Below, piece by piece: positions 16,238 to 24,395 of a DNA stretch of 64,000 nucleotides (its first letter is position 1; each line of letters opens with the position of its first letter). Source of the DNA: Chloroflexota bacterium (lineage in GTDB: Bacteria; Chloroflexota; Dehalococcoidia; Lucifugimonadales; GCA-002723415); assembly GCA_002723415.1 (NCBI GenBank), contig PBOA01000002.1, forward strand, positions 13,600 to 77,599, written 5' to 3'. Position numbers and translations under genes: made by a program. Below the pieces are notes generated by a model. It was given only the letters and a program-made list of their open reading frames with translations. It did no database searches and had not been told where the DNA came from.

Positions 16238-17266
16238 GTGTCTAATACTAATAATTCACTAGTGACAACTGTTGTAGGAAGCCATGCTATACCTGGATGG
16301 TTTTGGACAGCTCTAAACGAAATAGATAAAGGAAATTATGCTTCAACTGATATAAAAGAGGTTTATAATGATGCAGTGAATATAGCAATATTAGACCAAG
16401 AAAGATCTGGTATTGATATAATTACAGATGGAGAAATGAGGCGTTCTCACTTTGTACAAAGTTTTTATAAAAAAATGGATGGTATTGTTCAAGATCCGCC
16501 TCTAAGATTAACAGGAATTGAAGGATATGATTCTCCTCCTAGATACCACACTACTAAAAAAGTAAAAATTCCTAAAGGACTTGGAATAATTGAAGAATTT
16601 AAATATCTTAAAACACAAACAAACAAACCTTTAAAAGTTACTTGCCCTGGACCTTTAACTCTAACTATACACATCAGACCTAAAGAAGGGTATAAAGACA
16701 GGTTAGAACTTGCATGGGATTTTGTAGACGTAATAAATTCGGAATTAAAAGAATTGGTGAAATTAGGAGCAGAATTTATTCAAATTGACGAACCATCTTA
16801 TGCAATAATTCCAGGATCTGATAAAGACTGGATAGAATTATACAATGCATGTGTTAAAGATATAAATGCAAAAATAGCATTGCATGTTTGTTTTGGCAAC
16901 TTTTCTAGTAGACCGAGAGGAAAAAGAAATTATACCTGGATGTTCCCAGAATTATTAAATGCAAAATCAGACCAACTCGTATTAGAATTTGCTAATCGAG
17001 AAATGAGCGAAATTAATTTATGGGAAACATTTAACATTCAAAAAGAGCTCTGTGCAGGCATTGTAGATGTAAAATCATTTTATTTAGAAACTCCTGAAGA
17101 TGTAGCAGAACGTATTCGTGAATTATTAAAATATGTTCCCCCTGAAAAATTATCATTAAGCCCCGACTGTGGGTTTTTCCAACTACCTAGATGGATAACC
17201 TATTTGAAATTAGAAGCATTGGTTAAAGGTACAAATATAGTAAAAAAAGAACTTGGAATAATATAA
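16238..17266 (+). CDS. MetE-like cobalamin-independent methyltransferase domain protein
   Basis: The protein matches the C-terminal catalytic half of MetE only. Zinc ligands are visible: His216 and Cys218 in HVCFGN, Glu250 in LEFANREM and Cys311 in SPDCGF; the DGEMRRSHF region matches the family. Single-domain proteins of this kind transfer methyl groups from donors other than polyglutamyl-folate, or act as lyases such as the coenzyme M epoxyalkane enzyme. I start at GTG 16238 because GGAG is 7 bases upstream; ATG 16232 is only 1 base from it. The stop overlaps the next start (TAATG). Clustering with CoA-transferase and acyl-CoA synthetase genes suggests a catabolic role, not methionine synthesis. 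Confidence 0.85.
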   Translation: MSNTNNSLVTTVVGSHAIPGWFWTALNEIDKGNYASTDIKEVYNDAVNIAILDQERSGIDIITDGEMRRSHFVQSFYKKMDGIVQDPPLRLTGIEGYDSPPRYHTTKKVKIPKGLGIIEEFKYLKTQTNKPLKVTCPGPLTLTIHIRPKEGYKDRLELAWDFVDVINSELKELVKLGAEFIQIDEPSYAIIPGSDKDWIELYNACVKDINAKIALHVCFGNFSSRPRGKRNYTWMFPELLNAKSDQLVLEFANREMSEINLWETFNIQKELCAGIVDVKSFYLETPEDVAERIRELLKYVPPEKLSLSPDCGFFQLPRWITYLKLEALVKGTNIVKKELGII

Positions 17267-18351
17267 TGAATTCACTCTTAAACGGAGTAACTGTCTTAGA
17301 TTTAACAATTAATGTTCCTGGACCTTTTTGCTCTATGAATTTATCAGACCTTGGAGCAAGAGTTATTAAAATAGAACCGCCAGGTGGAGACCCATTACGA
17401 AATGAAAAAGAAATATGGGAAAATTTAAATAGAGGAAAAGAAAGTATTATATTAGATTTAAAATCTAATCAAGGCAAATATTATTTAAGTGAATTATCAA
17501 AAACAGCTGATATTGTAATAGAAGGCTGGAGACCAGGGGTAGCAAAAAGACTCTCTGCTGATTACGAAAGCTTAAAAAAAATAAACCATCAATTAATTTA
17601 TTGTTCCATTTCAGGATTTGGACAAGAAGGAGAATGGAATAAAAGAGCAGGCCATGATATAAATTATTTGGCACTCAGTGGCTATTTAGATATGCAATCT
17701 AAAGTTGAAGGAAAACCATGGCCTCCAACAGTGCTATTATCAGATTTATCCTCAGGGTTTTATGCAACAATTTCAATATTAGCAGCTTTAAACAAAAAAT
17801 GTATTAATAACACTGGAACATATATAGATTTATCGATGACAGAATCAGCAATGTCTTTATTAAATATTGAAATGGGTAGGATAACATCAAAAACCCATAT
17901 GCCTAATGTTACAAATATACCTCATTACGGGGTATTTCAATGCTCAGACGATAAATGGTTTAGTTTAGGAATAGTACATGAGAATCATTTTTGGGACAGA
18001 TTTTGTAAAATAGCAGAGTTGAATAATTTGATTGGAATGAATTTCGAAGAAAGACTAAATAAATACGATCTTATTAATAGCCTAATCAAAAAAAAATTTG
18101 CTCAACATACCTCAGAAGAATGGAATGATAAATTAAAAGAACAAGATATCCCAGGAGCAATGGTAGTATCACTAGATGAAGCCATGAATACTAAAGAATT
18201 AAATCATAGAAAAATTTTTACAAATATCAATAATACCGATTTTATGGTAATGCCACTTAAATTTTCTTCTTATGATATAGGACCAATTAATGGACCTCCC
18301 AAACCTGGAGAACATACCAATGAAATACTTAAACAAATAAAAATAAAATAA
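17266..18351 (+). CDS. CaiB/BaiF family CoA-transferase or racemase
   Basis: The protein (361 aa) belongs to family III CoA-transferases. The motif GHDINYLALSG, with His130 and Asp131, and Asp160 in LLSDLSSG match the catalytic pair of alpha-methylacyl-CoA racemases better than formyl-CoA transferases, so racemase chemistry is possible. The start is coupled with the preceding stop by a shared A in TAATG. Its neighbour encodes an acyl-CoA synthetase, fitting CoA activation and use of an organic acid. The substrate is unknown. Confidence 0.9.
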   Translation: MNSLLNGVTVLDLTINVPGPFCSMNLSDLGARVIKIEPPGGDPLRNEKEIWENLNRGKESIILDLKSNQGKYYLSELSKTADIVIEGWRPGVAKRLSADYESLKKINHQLIYCSISGFGQEGEWNKRAGHDINYLALSGYLDMQSKVEGKPWPPTVLLSDLSSGFYATISILAALNKKCINNTGTYIDLSMTESAMSLLNIEMGRITSKTHMPNVTNIPHYGVFQCSDDKWFSLGIVHENHFWDRFCKIAELNNLIGMNFEERLNKYDLINSLIKKKFAQHTSEEWNDKLKEQDIPGAMVVSLDEAMNTKELNHRKIFTNINNTDFMVMPLKFSSYDIGPINGPPKPGEHTNEILKQIKIK

Positions 18352-18369
18352 ATTTAATTTAGGACTTAT

Positions 18370-20034
18370 ATGTATCAAAAATATTTAATAGGAGATTACG
18401 AAAATACTTATAAAAATTTCCAACTAGAAGCTCCAAAAAGATTTAACTGGGCTTATGAAGTTTTTGATGAATGGGCAAAAGATCCTTCAAAATTAGCTAT
18501 GTTATGGGTTAATAGAGAGGGAAAGTCTAGAAACATAACTTTTAAAGAAATGTCCCTAAGGTCTAAAAAGGCAGCGAATATGTTTATAGGACTAGGAGCA
18601 AAGCCTCAAGACCATATATTTGTAATGCTACCCAGGCTGGTAGAATGGTGGGAAATCATAATTGCGTCGATTCGAGCTCAACTTGTATCTATACCTGGAA
18701 CAGTTTTATTAACCACCAAAGATATTGAATACAGAATTAACATGTCAGGCGCTAAAATTATAATAACAGACAAAGAAAATTACGATAAATTTGAATCAAT
18801 CAAACACAAATGTGCCTCCCTTGAACACATTATTGTTGTAGATGAAAATTTAGAAAAAGGAATACTAAATTACGAAGATCTAATAAAAAATTCTTCCCAT
18901 ATATTACCAAATCCACAAAACCTATCCAGTGACTTACTAATGGGATATTTCACATCAGGCACAACTGGGTATCCTAAAATGGTTTTAAACACACATGCAT
19001 CTTATCCTCTTGGACATATAGTTACTGGTAAATACTGGCTAGATAATCGCCCAACAGATTTACATTGGACTTTATCTGATACTGGATGGGCACAAGCTGC
19101 ATGGACTTGTTTTTTTGCTCCTTGGAATATGGGAGCAGCAATATTTATTTGGGATCAACGAGGCAAATTCGACTCTGAAGCTCATTTAAAAATGTTAGAA
19201 GAATACCCAATATCCACTTTTTTTGCTCCCCCAACAGCATATAGAATGCTTGTCCAAGAAAAACTTCCTGACTTTAAATTTAAAAATTTAAGGCATTGTG
19301 TGGGAGCTGGAGAAGCAGTAAATCCAGACCTGAATTCTACTTGGAAAGAGAATACAGGATTCCATATTTGGGAAGGTTATGGACAAACCGAAACTACTCT
19401 GTGTATAGCAACTTTTCCAGGAGTAAAATATAAACCTGGATCTATGGGAGTAGTTGCACCAGGGTTTGAGATTAATATAGTAGATGATAATGGAAAAATA
19501 TTAAAACAAGGTGAAGAAGGTGAAATAGCTATAAAAATTAAGCCTAATAGGCCATTAGGCCTATTCAAAGGATACTGGGACAATCCAGAAGCAAATGAAA
19601 ATTCATTTAGAAATGAATGGTATTTTACAGGAGATAAAGCGTCTCAAGATAATGAAGGCTATTTTTGGTTTGTTGGAAGAGGCGATGATGTAATAAATAG
19701 CTCTTCATACAGAATTGGTCCATTTGAAGTAGAATCAGCTTTAGGGGAACATACATCTGTTGCAGAAACTGCTGTAATTGGAAGTCCAGATCCTGTAAGA
19801 GGAGAAATAGTAAAAGCTTTTGTAGTGTTATCTCCTGGAATACACCCTTTTGAATTAACTAAAGAAGAATCTGATTCCTTAAAAAAAGAGCTTCAATTGC
19901 ATGTGAAAACTGTTACTGCTCCATATAAATATCCACGCGAAATAGAATTTGTAACAGAACTCCCAAAAACTATTAGTGGGAAAATTCGACGCAATTTGCT
20001 TAGAGAAAAAGAAATAAAGAAAAAATCTTTCTAA
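18370..20034 (+). CDS. Acyl-CoA synthetase (AMP-forming, medium-chain ACSM-like)
   Basis: The protein (554 aa) contains the AMP-binding motif YFTSGTTGYPKM (193-204), GYGQTETT, the YFTGDKA motif with GRGDDVI, and a C-terminal catalytic lysine at about 538 in ISGKIRRN. The long N-terminal part before the AMP motif and the WTLSDTGWAQA stretch place it near acetyl/medium-chain acyl-CoA synthetases. It should activate an organic acid for the CaiB-like or MaoC-like enzymes. AGGA lies 5 bases before ATG. Confidence 0.93.
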   Translation: MYQKYLIGDYENTYKNFQLEAPKRFNWAYEVFDEWAKDPSKLAMLWVNREGKSRNITFKEMSLRSKKAANMFIGLGAKPQDHIFVMLPRLVEWWEIIIASIRAQLVSIPGTVLLTTKDIEYRINMSGAKIIITDKENYDKFESIKHKCASLEHIIVVDENLEKGILNYEDLIKNSSHILPNPQNLSSDLLMGYFTSGTTGYPKMVLNTHASYPLGHIVTGKYWLDNRPTDLHWTLSDTGWAQAAWTCFFAPWNMGAAIFIWDQRGKFDSEAHLKMLEEYPISTFFAPPTAYRMLVQEKLPDFKFKNLRHCVGAGEAVNPDLNSTWKENTGFHIWEGYGQTETTLCIATFPGVKYKPGSMGVVAPGFEINIVDDNGKILKQGEEGEIAIKIKPNRPLGLFKGYWDNPEANENSFRNEWYFTGDKASQDNEGYFWFVGRGDDVINSSSYRIGPFEVESALGEHTSVAETAVIGSPDPVRGEIVKAFVVLSPGIHPFELTKEESDSLKKELQLHVKTVTAPYKYPREIEFVTELPKTISGKIRRNLLREKEIKKKSF

Positions 20035-20071
20035 TTATTTATTAATCTAAAATAATCAATTGGAGTAAATA

Positions 20072-21643
20072 ATGTTTGATTTAATAATTGATAATGGCCT
20101 AATTATAGATGGTACTGGAAACCCAGGATATTTTGGTAAAATTGCTATCAAAAATAATAAAATTAATATCATTAGAGAACATACAGAAAATCTAAAAAGC
20201 AAATCTTATATTGATGCATCAAATAAGGTAGTCTCTCCAGGATTCATAGATTTACATTCACACGCAGGATTAACCATATTAGGTGCTCCACATCATGACC
20301 CTAAAATAAGGCAAGGAGTAACTACTGAGTTAGTTGGAATAGATGGAATATCACATGCTCCATTTAAAACACATGATGAACTTAACAAATATATATGGCT
20401 TGATTCAGGCCTTAACGGTTATCCTCCATTACCTGCAGACTGGTTAACTGTAGGAGAATTATTAAATAAATATGACAATAAAGTAGCTGTAAATATTGCT
20501 TATATCCTTGGAAATTCCCCCGTTAGAATATGGTCAGTTGGATGGAATGACAGGCCTGCATCTAAATCAGAAATAGCTAATATGCAATCTATAGTAAAAG
20601 AAGCTATGGAAGAAGGTGCTTGGGGATTGTCAACTGGGCTAGATTATCCTCCTGGCTCTTATGCTAATACAGAAGAATTAATAAAACTTGCTGAAATTTC
20701 TGCAAAAATGGGAGGTTTTTATCATACGCATACAAGAGCATCTTTAAGCAAAATAGGCTATTTAGAGCCATGGAATGAAGCAATTAAAATAGGATACAAA
20801 TCAGGTTCTCCAGTTCATTTAACTCATTACAGGCAAAGTGTCCAAACTAAAGGAAGTCATCTGGATTATTTACAATTAGTTGAAGATGCCCAAGCTAATG
20901 GCATGGATGTTACATTTGATTGCTATAGCTACCCTTATTCAGGTACTGCTATAAGCATTGTATTACCTGCATGGGCAAAAGATGGAGGACCAGAAAAATT
21001 AATTTCTGCATTAAAAGACCCTAATAGTAGAAAAAAAATGACTAAAGAAATATCTAATGACCAATTAAAAGATAGTTGGTTAACAAATTTCAATAACCCA
21101 AAAAATAAAAATTATGATGGAAAATTGCTTAGCCACATAGCTGAACTTCGTGATCAAAACATACATGAAACTTTATTCGACTTACTACTAGAAGAAAACT
21201 TAGGTGTCTCAGTGGTAGGCTTAGGAACAAATCAACATACTTTACCAGCTTTTGTGTCTCATCCTTCTGGTATGATTGCTAGTGATGCAATATTATTTGG
21301 AGAATATCCAAACCCTAGGAGTTATGGATGTTTTCCGTTAGTCTTAGCTGAATTTGTTCGATCAGAAAAACACCTTAAATTACCAGAAGCAATTAGAAAA
21401 ATGACATCCTTTCCAGCTCAAAGATTAGGATTAATAGATAGAGGAATAATTAAAGATGGATTTAAAGCTGATATAGTAGTATTTGACCCCAAAAAAGTGA
21501 AAACTTATGCTACTAGAGATAATCCAAAGCAATACCCAATTGGTATAGATTATGTAATAGTTAATGGCAAAATTATCATTAATAATGGAGAAAATACTGG
21601 TATTTTAGCTGGTAAAGCTCTAAGAAGAGGCAGAATAAATTAA
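20072..21643 (+). CDS. N-acyl-D-amino-acid deacylase family amidohydrolase
   Basis: The protein (523 aa) is a metal-dependent amidohydrolase of the D-aminoacylase/dihydroorotase group. The metal-binding HxH is at His62 and His64 in LHSHAG; later motifs include GLSTGLDYPPG, THTRA, HLTHY and the C-terminal KADIVVFDP typical of the superfamily. D-aminoacylases release D-amino acids from N-acyl compounds. It has GGAG 7 bases upstream, and its stop overlaps the start of the next gene as TAATG. True specificity in this broad family is uncertain. Confidence 0.9.
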   Translation: MFDLIIDNGLIIDGTGNPGYFGKIAIKNNKINIIREHTENLKSKSYIDASNKVVSPGFIDLHSHAGLTILGAPHHDPKIRQGVTTELVGIDGISHAPFKTHDELNKYIWLDSGLNGYPPLPADWLTVGELLNKYDNKVAVNIAYILGNSPVRIWSVGWNDRPASKSEIANMQSIVKEAMEEGAWGLSTGLDYPPGSYANTEELIKLAEISAKMGGFYHTHTRASLSKIGYLEPWNEAIKIGYKSGSPVHLTHYRQSVQTKGSHLDYLQLVEDAQANGMDVTFDCYSYPYSGTAISIVLPAWAKDGGPEKLISALKDPNSRKKMTKEISNDQLKDSWLTNFNNPKNKNYDGKLLSHIAELRDQNIHETLFDLLLEENLGVSVVGLGTNQHTLPAFVSHPSGMIASDAILFGEYPNPRSYGCFPLVLAEFVRSEKHLKLPEAIRKMTSFPAQRLGLIDRGIIKDGFKADIVVFDPKKVKTYATRDNPKQYPIGIDYVIVNGKIIINNGENTGILAGKALRRGRIN

Positions 21644-21977
21644 TGAACCCTCCCTATAAAGTAAAAATAACCATAATAAAAAAACACTACATGAAGATTT
21701 AATTAACAATTTTACAATCACTCCTCAAGATTGGAAAGATGGCTCTGTAGGAGGAAATAATCCAAATTGTTGCCATTCTTTTGAAATAGGCCATGAATTT
21801 GTAAGTGATGGTTCTCAAATGCCTAAAGGATTTCCGTCTCCTCCATGGGTTGACATACAAAAATATGTATGGATTTTAGGCAGAGGGGGCAATATGCTAG
21901 GCTGTAAAGAAGGAACATATATAACTAATTGCTCAGATGGATTCAGGCCTGTAACATTTAAACTGGAACGGATATAA
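21643..21977 (+). pseudogene. TIGR04076-family small Cys-containing protein, interrupted by a frameshift
   Basis: Translation from ATG 21643 (coupled to the previous stop by TAATG) gives MNPPYKVKITIIKK and then ends at 21702. The -1 frame from a run of seven A residues (21678-21684) continues with HEDLINNFTITPQDW and closes at TAA 21977, giving about 111 residues in total. The joined product has the family's MPKGF...WVDI stretch and ends in DGFRPVTFKLERI, with several Cys (NCC, GC, NC). The function of this family is unknown. Causes could be a real one-base loss, a homopolymer sequencing error, or slippage on the A-run that restores the protein. The intact second part without stops argues against old decay. 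Confidence 0.75.
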
Positions 21978-21982
21978 CAACA

Positions 21983-22696
21983 ATGCATATAGGTATTGGA
22001 ACTATATTAACATCATACTCAATAGATATATTAGACTTAGCTCCAAAAGTTGAAAAATTTGGATTTGAATCAATTTGGACAGGAGACCAACCTGTATTAC
22101 CAGTAAATACAGAAAAAAAAATACCCAAAATATGGGGAGATATTCCAGATCCTTTAATAATACTATCCAGAGCTTCAGCTGTTACTAAAAATCTAAAACT
22201 AGGAACAGCTATATATATAGTAAATGAACGTAATCCTTTAAATATAGCAAAAGAAGTTGCATCATTAGACATGTATAGTAATGGAAGATTTATATTTGGG
22301 GTTGGGACTGGTTCAATAAAAGAAGAAGCCATATTATTTAATTCTGATTTTGATCATAGATGGACACAAGCTAAAGAAAACATAGAAGCACTTAAAGAAT
22401 TGTGGACGAAAGATAAAAGTGAATATCATGGACAATATTATAATTTCAACCCAGTTTACTCATATCCAAAACCAATTAGTAAACCTCATCCTAAAGTACT
22501 TTTAGGAAGTATGGTTGATAAAGCTTTTAGACGTATAGTTGATTATGCTGATGGGTGGATTCCCATAGGTCTAGAACCAAATTTAATAAAAAAAGGTAGA
22601 GATAAATTAAATAAACTAGCTGAAAAATCAAATAGAAACCCTTCAGAAATTGACATTAATGTTATTAGATGTAAAACCAGACAAAAAAGTCATTGA
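21983..22696 (+). CDS. LLM-class flavin-dependent oxidoreductase, C-terminus displaced by frameshift
   Basis: The protein (237 aa as read) is a luciferase-like monooxygenase-fold enzyme: it begins MHIGIGTILTSYSI, has FESIWTGDQPVLPV, GTAIYIVNERNPLNIAKEVASLDMYSNGRF and the helix HRWTQAKENIEALKELW, typical of F420- or FMN-dependent members. Family members are about 270-290 residues. The missing end is present in the +1 frame from about 22671 to 22802, so one extra base in 22664-22670 cuts the protein short. Upstream it is 5 bases from the frameshifted TIGR04076 gene. Whether the shift is biological or an assembly error cannot be told here. Confidence 0.85.
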   Translation: MHIGIGTILTSYSIDILDLAPKVEKFGFESIWTGDQPVLPVNTEKKIPKIWGDIPDPLIILSRASAVTKNLKLGTAIYIVNERNPLNIAKEVASLDMYSNGRFIFGVGTGSIKEEAILFNSDFDHRWTQAKENIEALKELWTKDKSEYHGQYYNFNPVYSYPKPISKPHPKVLLGSMVDKAFRRIVDYADGWIPIGLEPNLIKKGRDKLNKLAEKSNRNPSEIDINVIRCKTRQKSH

Positions 22697-22802
22697 TGAA
22701 TTTAAAAAGGCTGGAGCAAACCGTGTTATTATCAGTCTAAAAACTGACAACAAGCAAAATAGCTTCAAAGAATTAGAACAAATAGCCATTAACTGTTTAT
22801 AA
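22671..22802 (+). pseudogene. Out-of-frame C-terminal part of the LLM oxidoreductase
   Basis: This frame reads VKPDKKVIDEFKKAGANRV and then IISLKTDNKQNSFKELEQIA before TAA 22802. The pattern of an Asp/Gly-Ala-x-Arg-Val-hydrophobic strand followed by a Leu/Glu-rich helix is the usual end of LLM F420-type enzymes. It overlaps the preceding frame by 26 bases and has no start of its own, so it is the displaced end of 21983-22696. Confidence 0.8.
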
Positions 22803-22810
22803 AAAATAAG

Positions 22811-23059
22811 TTAATTGAAGCCAATTTTTTCTGCTAATTGTTTATTAGTGGGTTCTAATAATATTGAACCATCATTAAAGACAATAGTGGGAACAATACG
22901 TTTACCATTATTGACTTTAAGAACATAATTTAAAAGATTATCATCCAATTCAATATTAAACCAATCATATTGTATTTGATTTTCATCTAAAAAAGATTTA
23001 GCCCTTATACAATCAGAACACCAATCAGTACCATAAATTTTTATATTAGAATCTTTCAT
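22811..23059 (-). CDS. Glutaredoxin-like protein
   Basis: The protein (82 aa) has the thioredoxin-fold signs of a small glutaredoxin: IKIYGTDWCSDC with redox cysteines 14 and 17, a cis-proline region at RIVPTIVF, and a final GxxL-like helix. The CSDC active site differs from the CPYC of classical glutaredoxins and resembles mycoredoxin/NrdH-like proteins. It is the last gene of the minus operon after the transhydrogenase, 31 bases apart. Confidence 0.88.
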   Translation of the reverse strand: MKDSNIKIYGTDWCSDCIRAKSFLDENQIQYDWFNIELDDNLLNYVLKVNNGKRIVPTIVFNDGSILLEPTNKQLAEKIGFN

Positions 23060-23090
23060 TATTAATTTTAAATATTTATTTTTTAATATC

Positions 23091-24371
23091 TTACCAGAGA
23101 GTCATAGAATCCATAAATATGTTTCGAATATCTTCCTTATTTACAGTTCTAGGAGAAAGCCCCAGAACTCTTTGCTGAGGCATTGTACCTTCGACTAAGT
23201 CATCTATATCTTTATTATTGTATCCTACTTCACTTAATCCATTTGGAATTCCAATCTTCTTTATAAGAGATATAATAGCATCAGCTAAAATTTCACCAGA
23301 ATCTTCTAAATTAGCACCATCAATATTAGCTCCCAATAATTTAGCAGCATGTAAATGTCTTTTAGGGTTACTTGGAGCAGTAAACCTAAAAACAGCTGGA
23401 GCATTAAGAATCACTGACATGCCATGAGGAACCATTGAATGGCCTGAAGGATAATCTTTAGGTAAAAACTCTTTCACTCTACCCGCAACTGGATATGACA
23501 TCCCATGAGGTAAATGTACTCCCGCATTACCAAAACCAAAACCAGCAAAAGTAGCAGCTAATAACATCTCTCCTTTAGCTAACATATCTTTTGGATCTTG
23601 ATAGGCTTTTACTATATTTTTAGAAACCATTTCAATAGCCTTTAAAGACCAAATATCACTTATAGGATTTGCACCTTGATATGGGCTTCTTACCGAAGGA
23701 TTTTCTGAAGCAAGTCGTCCAGAAAATGGGATAGCTGTATAAGATTCTAATCCATGAGATAAAACATCTAACCCGCTACAAGATATAACCATTTGAGGAA
23801 GAGTTCTAACATTCTCGGGGTCTACTAAACCCATTGTAGGTCGAAGATATCTATGAGATATACCAGTTTTTGCTTTTATATTTAATAAATCAAATATTGC
23901 AACACCTGTAGTTTCGCTACCTGTCCCTGCTGTAGTTGGGATAGCAATCAAGGGCTTTAAAATCCCTGGAACAGGGACTCCTTCGCCTATTGGTGAATTA
24001 ACATACGTAAAAAATTCCGCTGGATAAGTTGCATATAAATTAGCCGCTTTTGCTGTGTCAATAGATGAACCTCCACCTACAGCAACATAACCATCAAAAA
24101 CATCTCTCTGAGAAAAAGCTATAGCCTCTTTAAATGACACGTCTGTGGGTTCTACAGAAACTTGGTCAAATAAAATTACATCAATTCCATATGTTTCTAA
24201 TGATTTTATAGCAATCTTAACACTATCACTCTCTGACATTTTAGGGTCAGTTACTAACATTACACGCTTAGATCCTAACCTCTTCATCTCAAATCCTACT
24301 TCATTTGTAACTCCTGTCCCATATTTAATATTAGAAGTATCTATTGCAAAAACACTTTCAAAACTAGACAT
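23091..24371 (-). CDS. Hydroxyacid-oxoacid transhydrogenase (iron-containing alcohol dehydrogenase family)
   Basis: The protein (426 aa) is close to ADHFE1-type enzymes: IKYGTGVTNEVGFEMKRLG near the N-terminus, VGGGSSIDTAKA for NAD binding, IPTTAGTGSE, and metal ligands in GLDVLSHGLES and GVHLPHGMSYP. The insertion with RSPYQGANPISDIW is characteristic of this subgroup. These enzymes couple oxidation of 4-hydroxybutyrate to reduction of 2-oxoglutarate. GGAGG lies 4 bases before ATG. It sits between the gamma-glutamyltransferase-like gene and glutaredoxin. Confidence 0.92.
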   Translation of the reverse strand: MSSFESVFAIDTSNIKYGTGVTNEVGFEMKRLGSKRVMLVTDPKMSESDSVKIAIKSLETYGIDVILFDQVSVEPTDVSFKEAIAFSQRDVFDGYVAVGGGSSIDTAKAANLYATYPAEFFTYVNSPIGEGVPVPGILKPLIAIPTTAGTGSETTGVAIFDLLNIKAKTGISHRYLRPTMGLVDPENVRTLPQMVISCSGLDVLSHGLESYTAIPFSGRLASENPSVRSPYQGANPISDIWSLKAIEMVSKNIVKAYQDPKDMLAKGEMLLAATFAGFGFGNAGVHLPHGMSYPVAGRVKEFLPKDYPSGHSMVPHGMSVILNAPAVFRFTAPSNPKRHLHAAKLLGANIDGANLEDSGEILADAIISLIKKIGIPNGLSEVGYNNKDIDDLVEGTMPQQRVLGLSPRTVNKEDIRNIFMDSMTLW

Positions 24372-24395
24372 ACAACCTCCATTCTAAATTAATTA

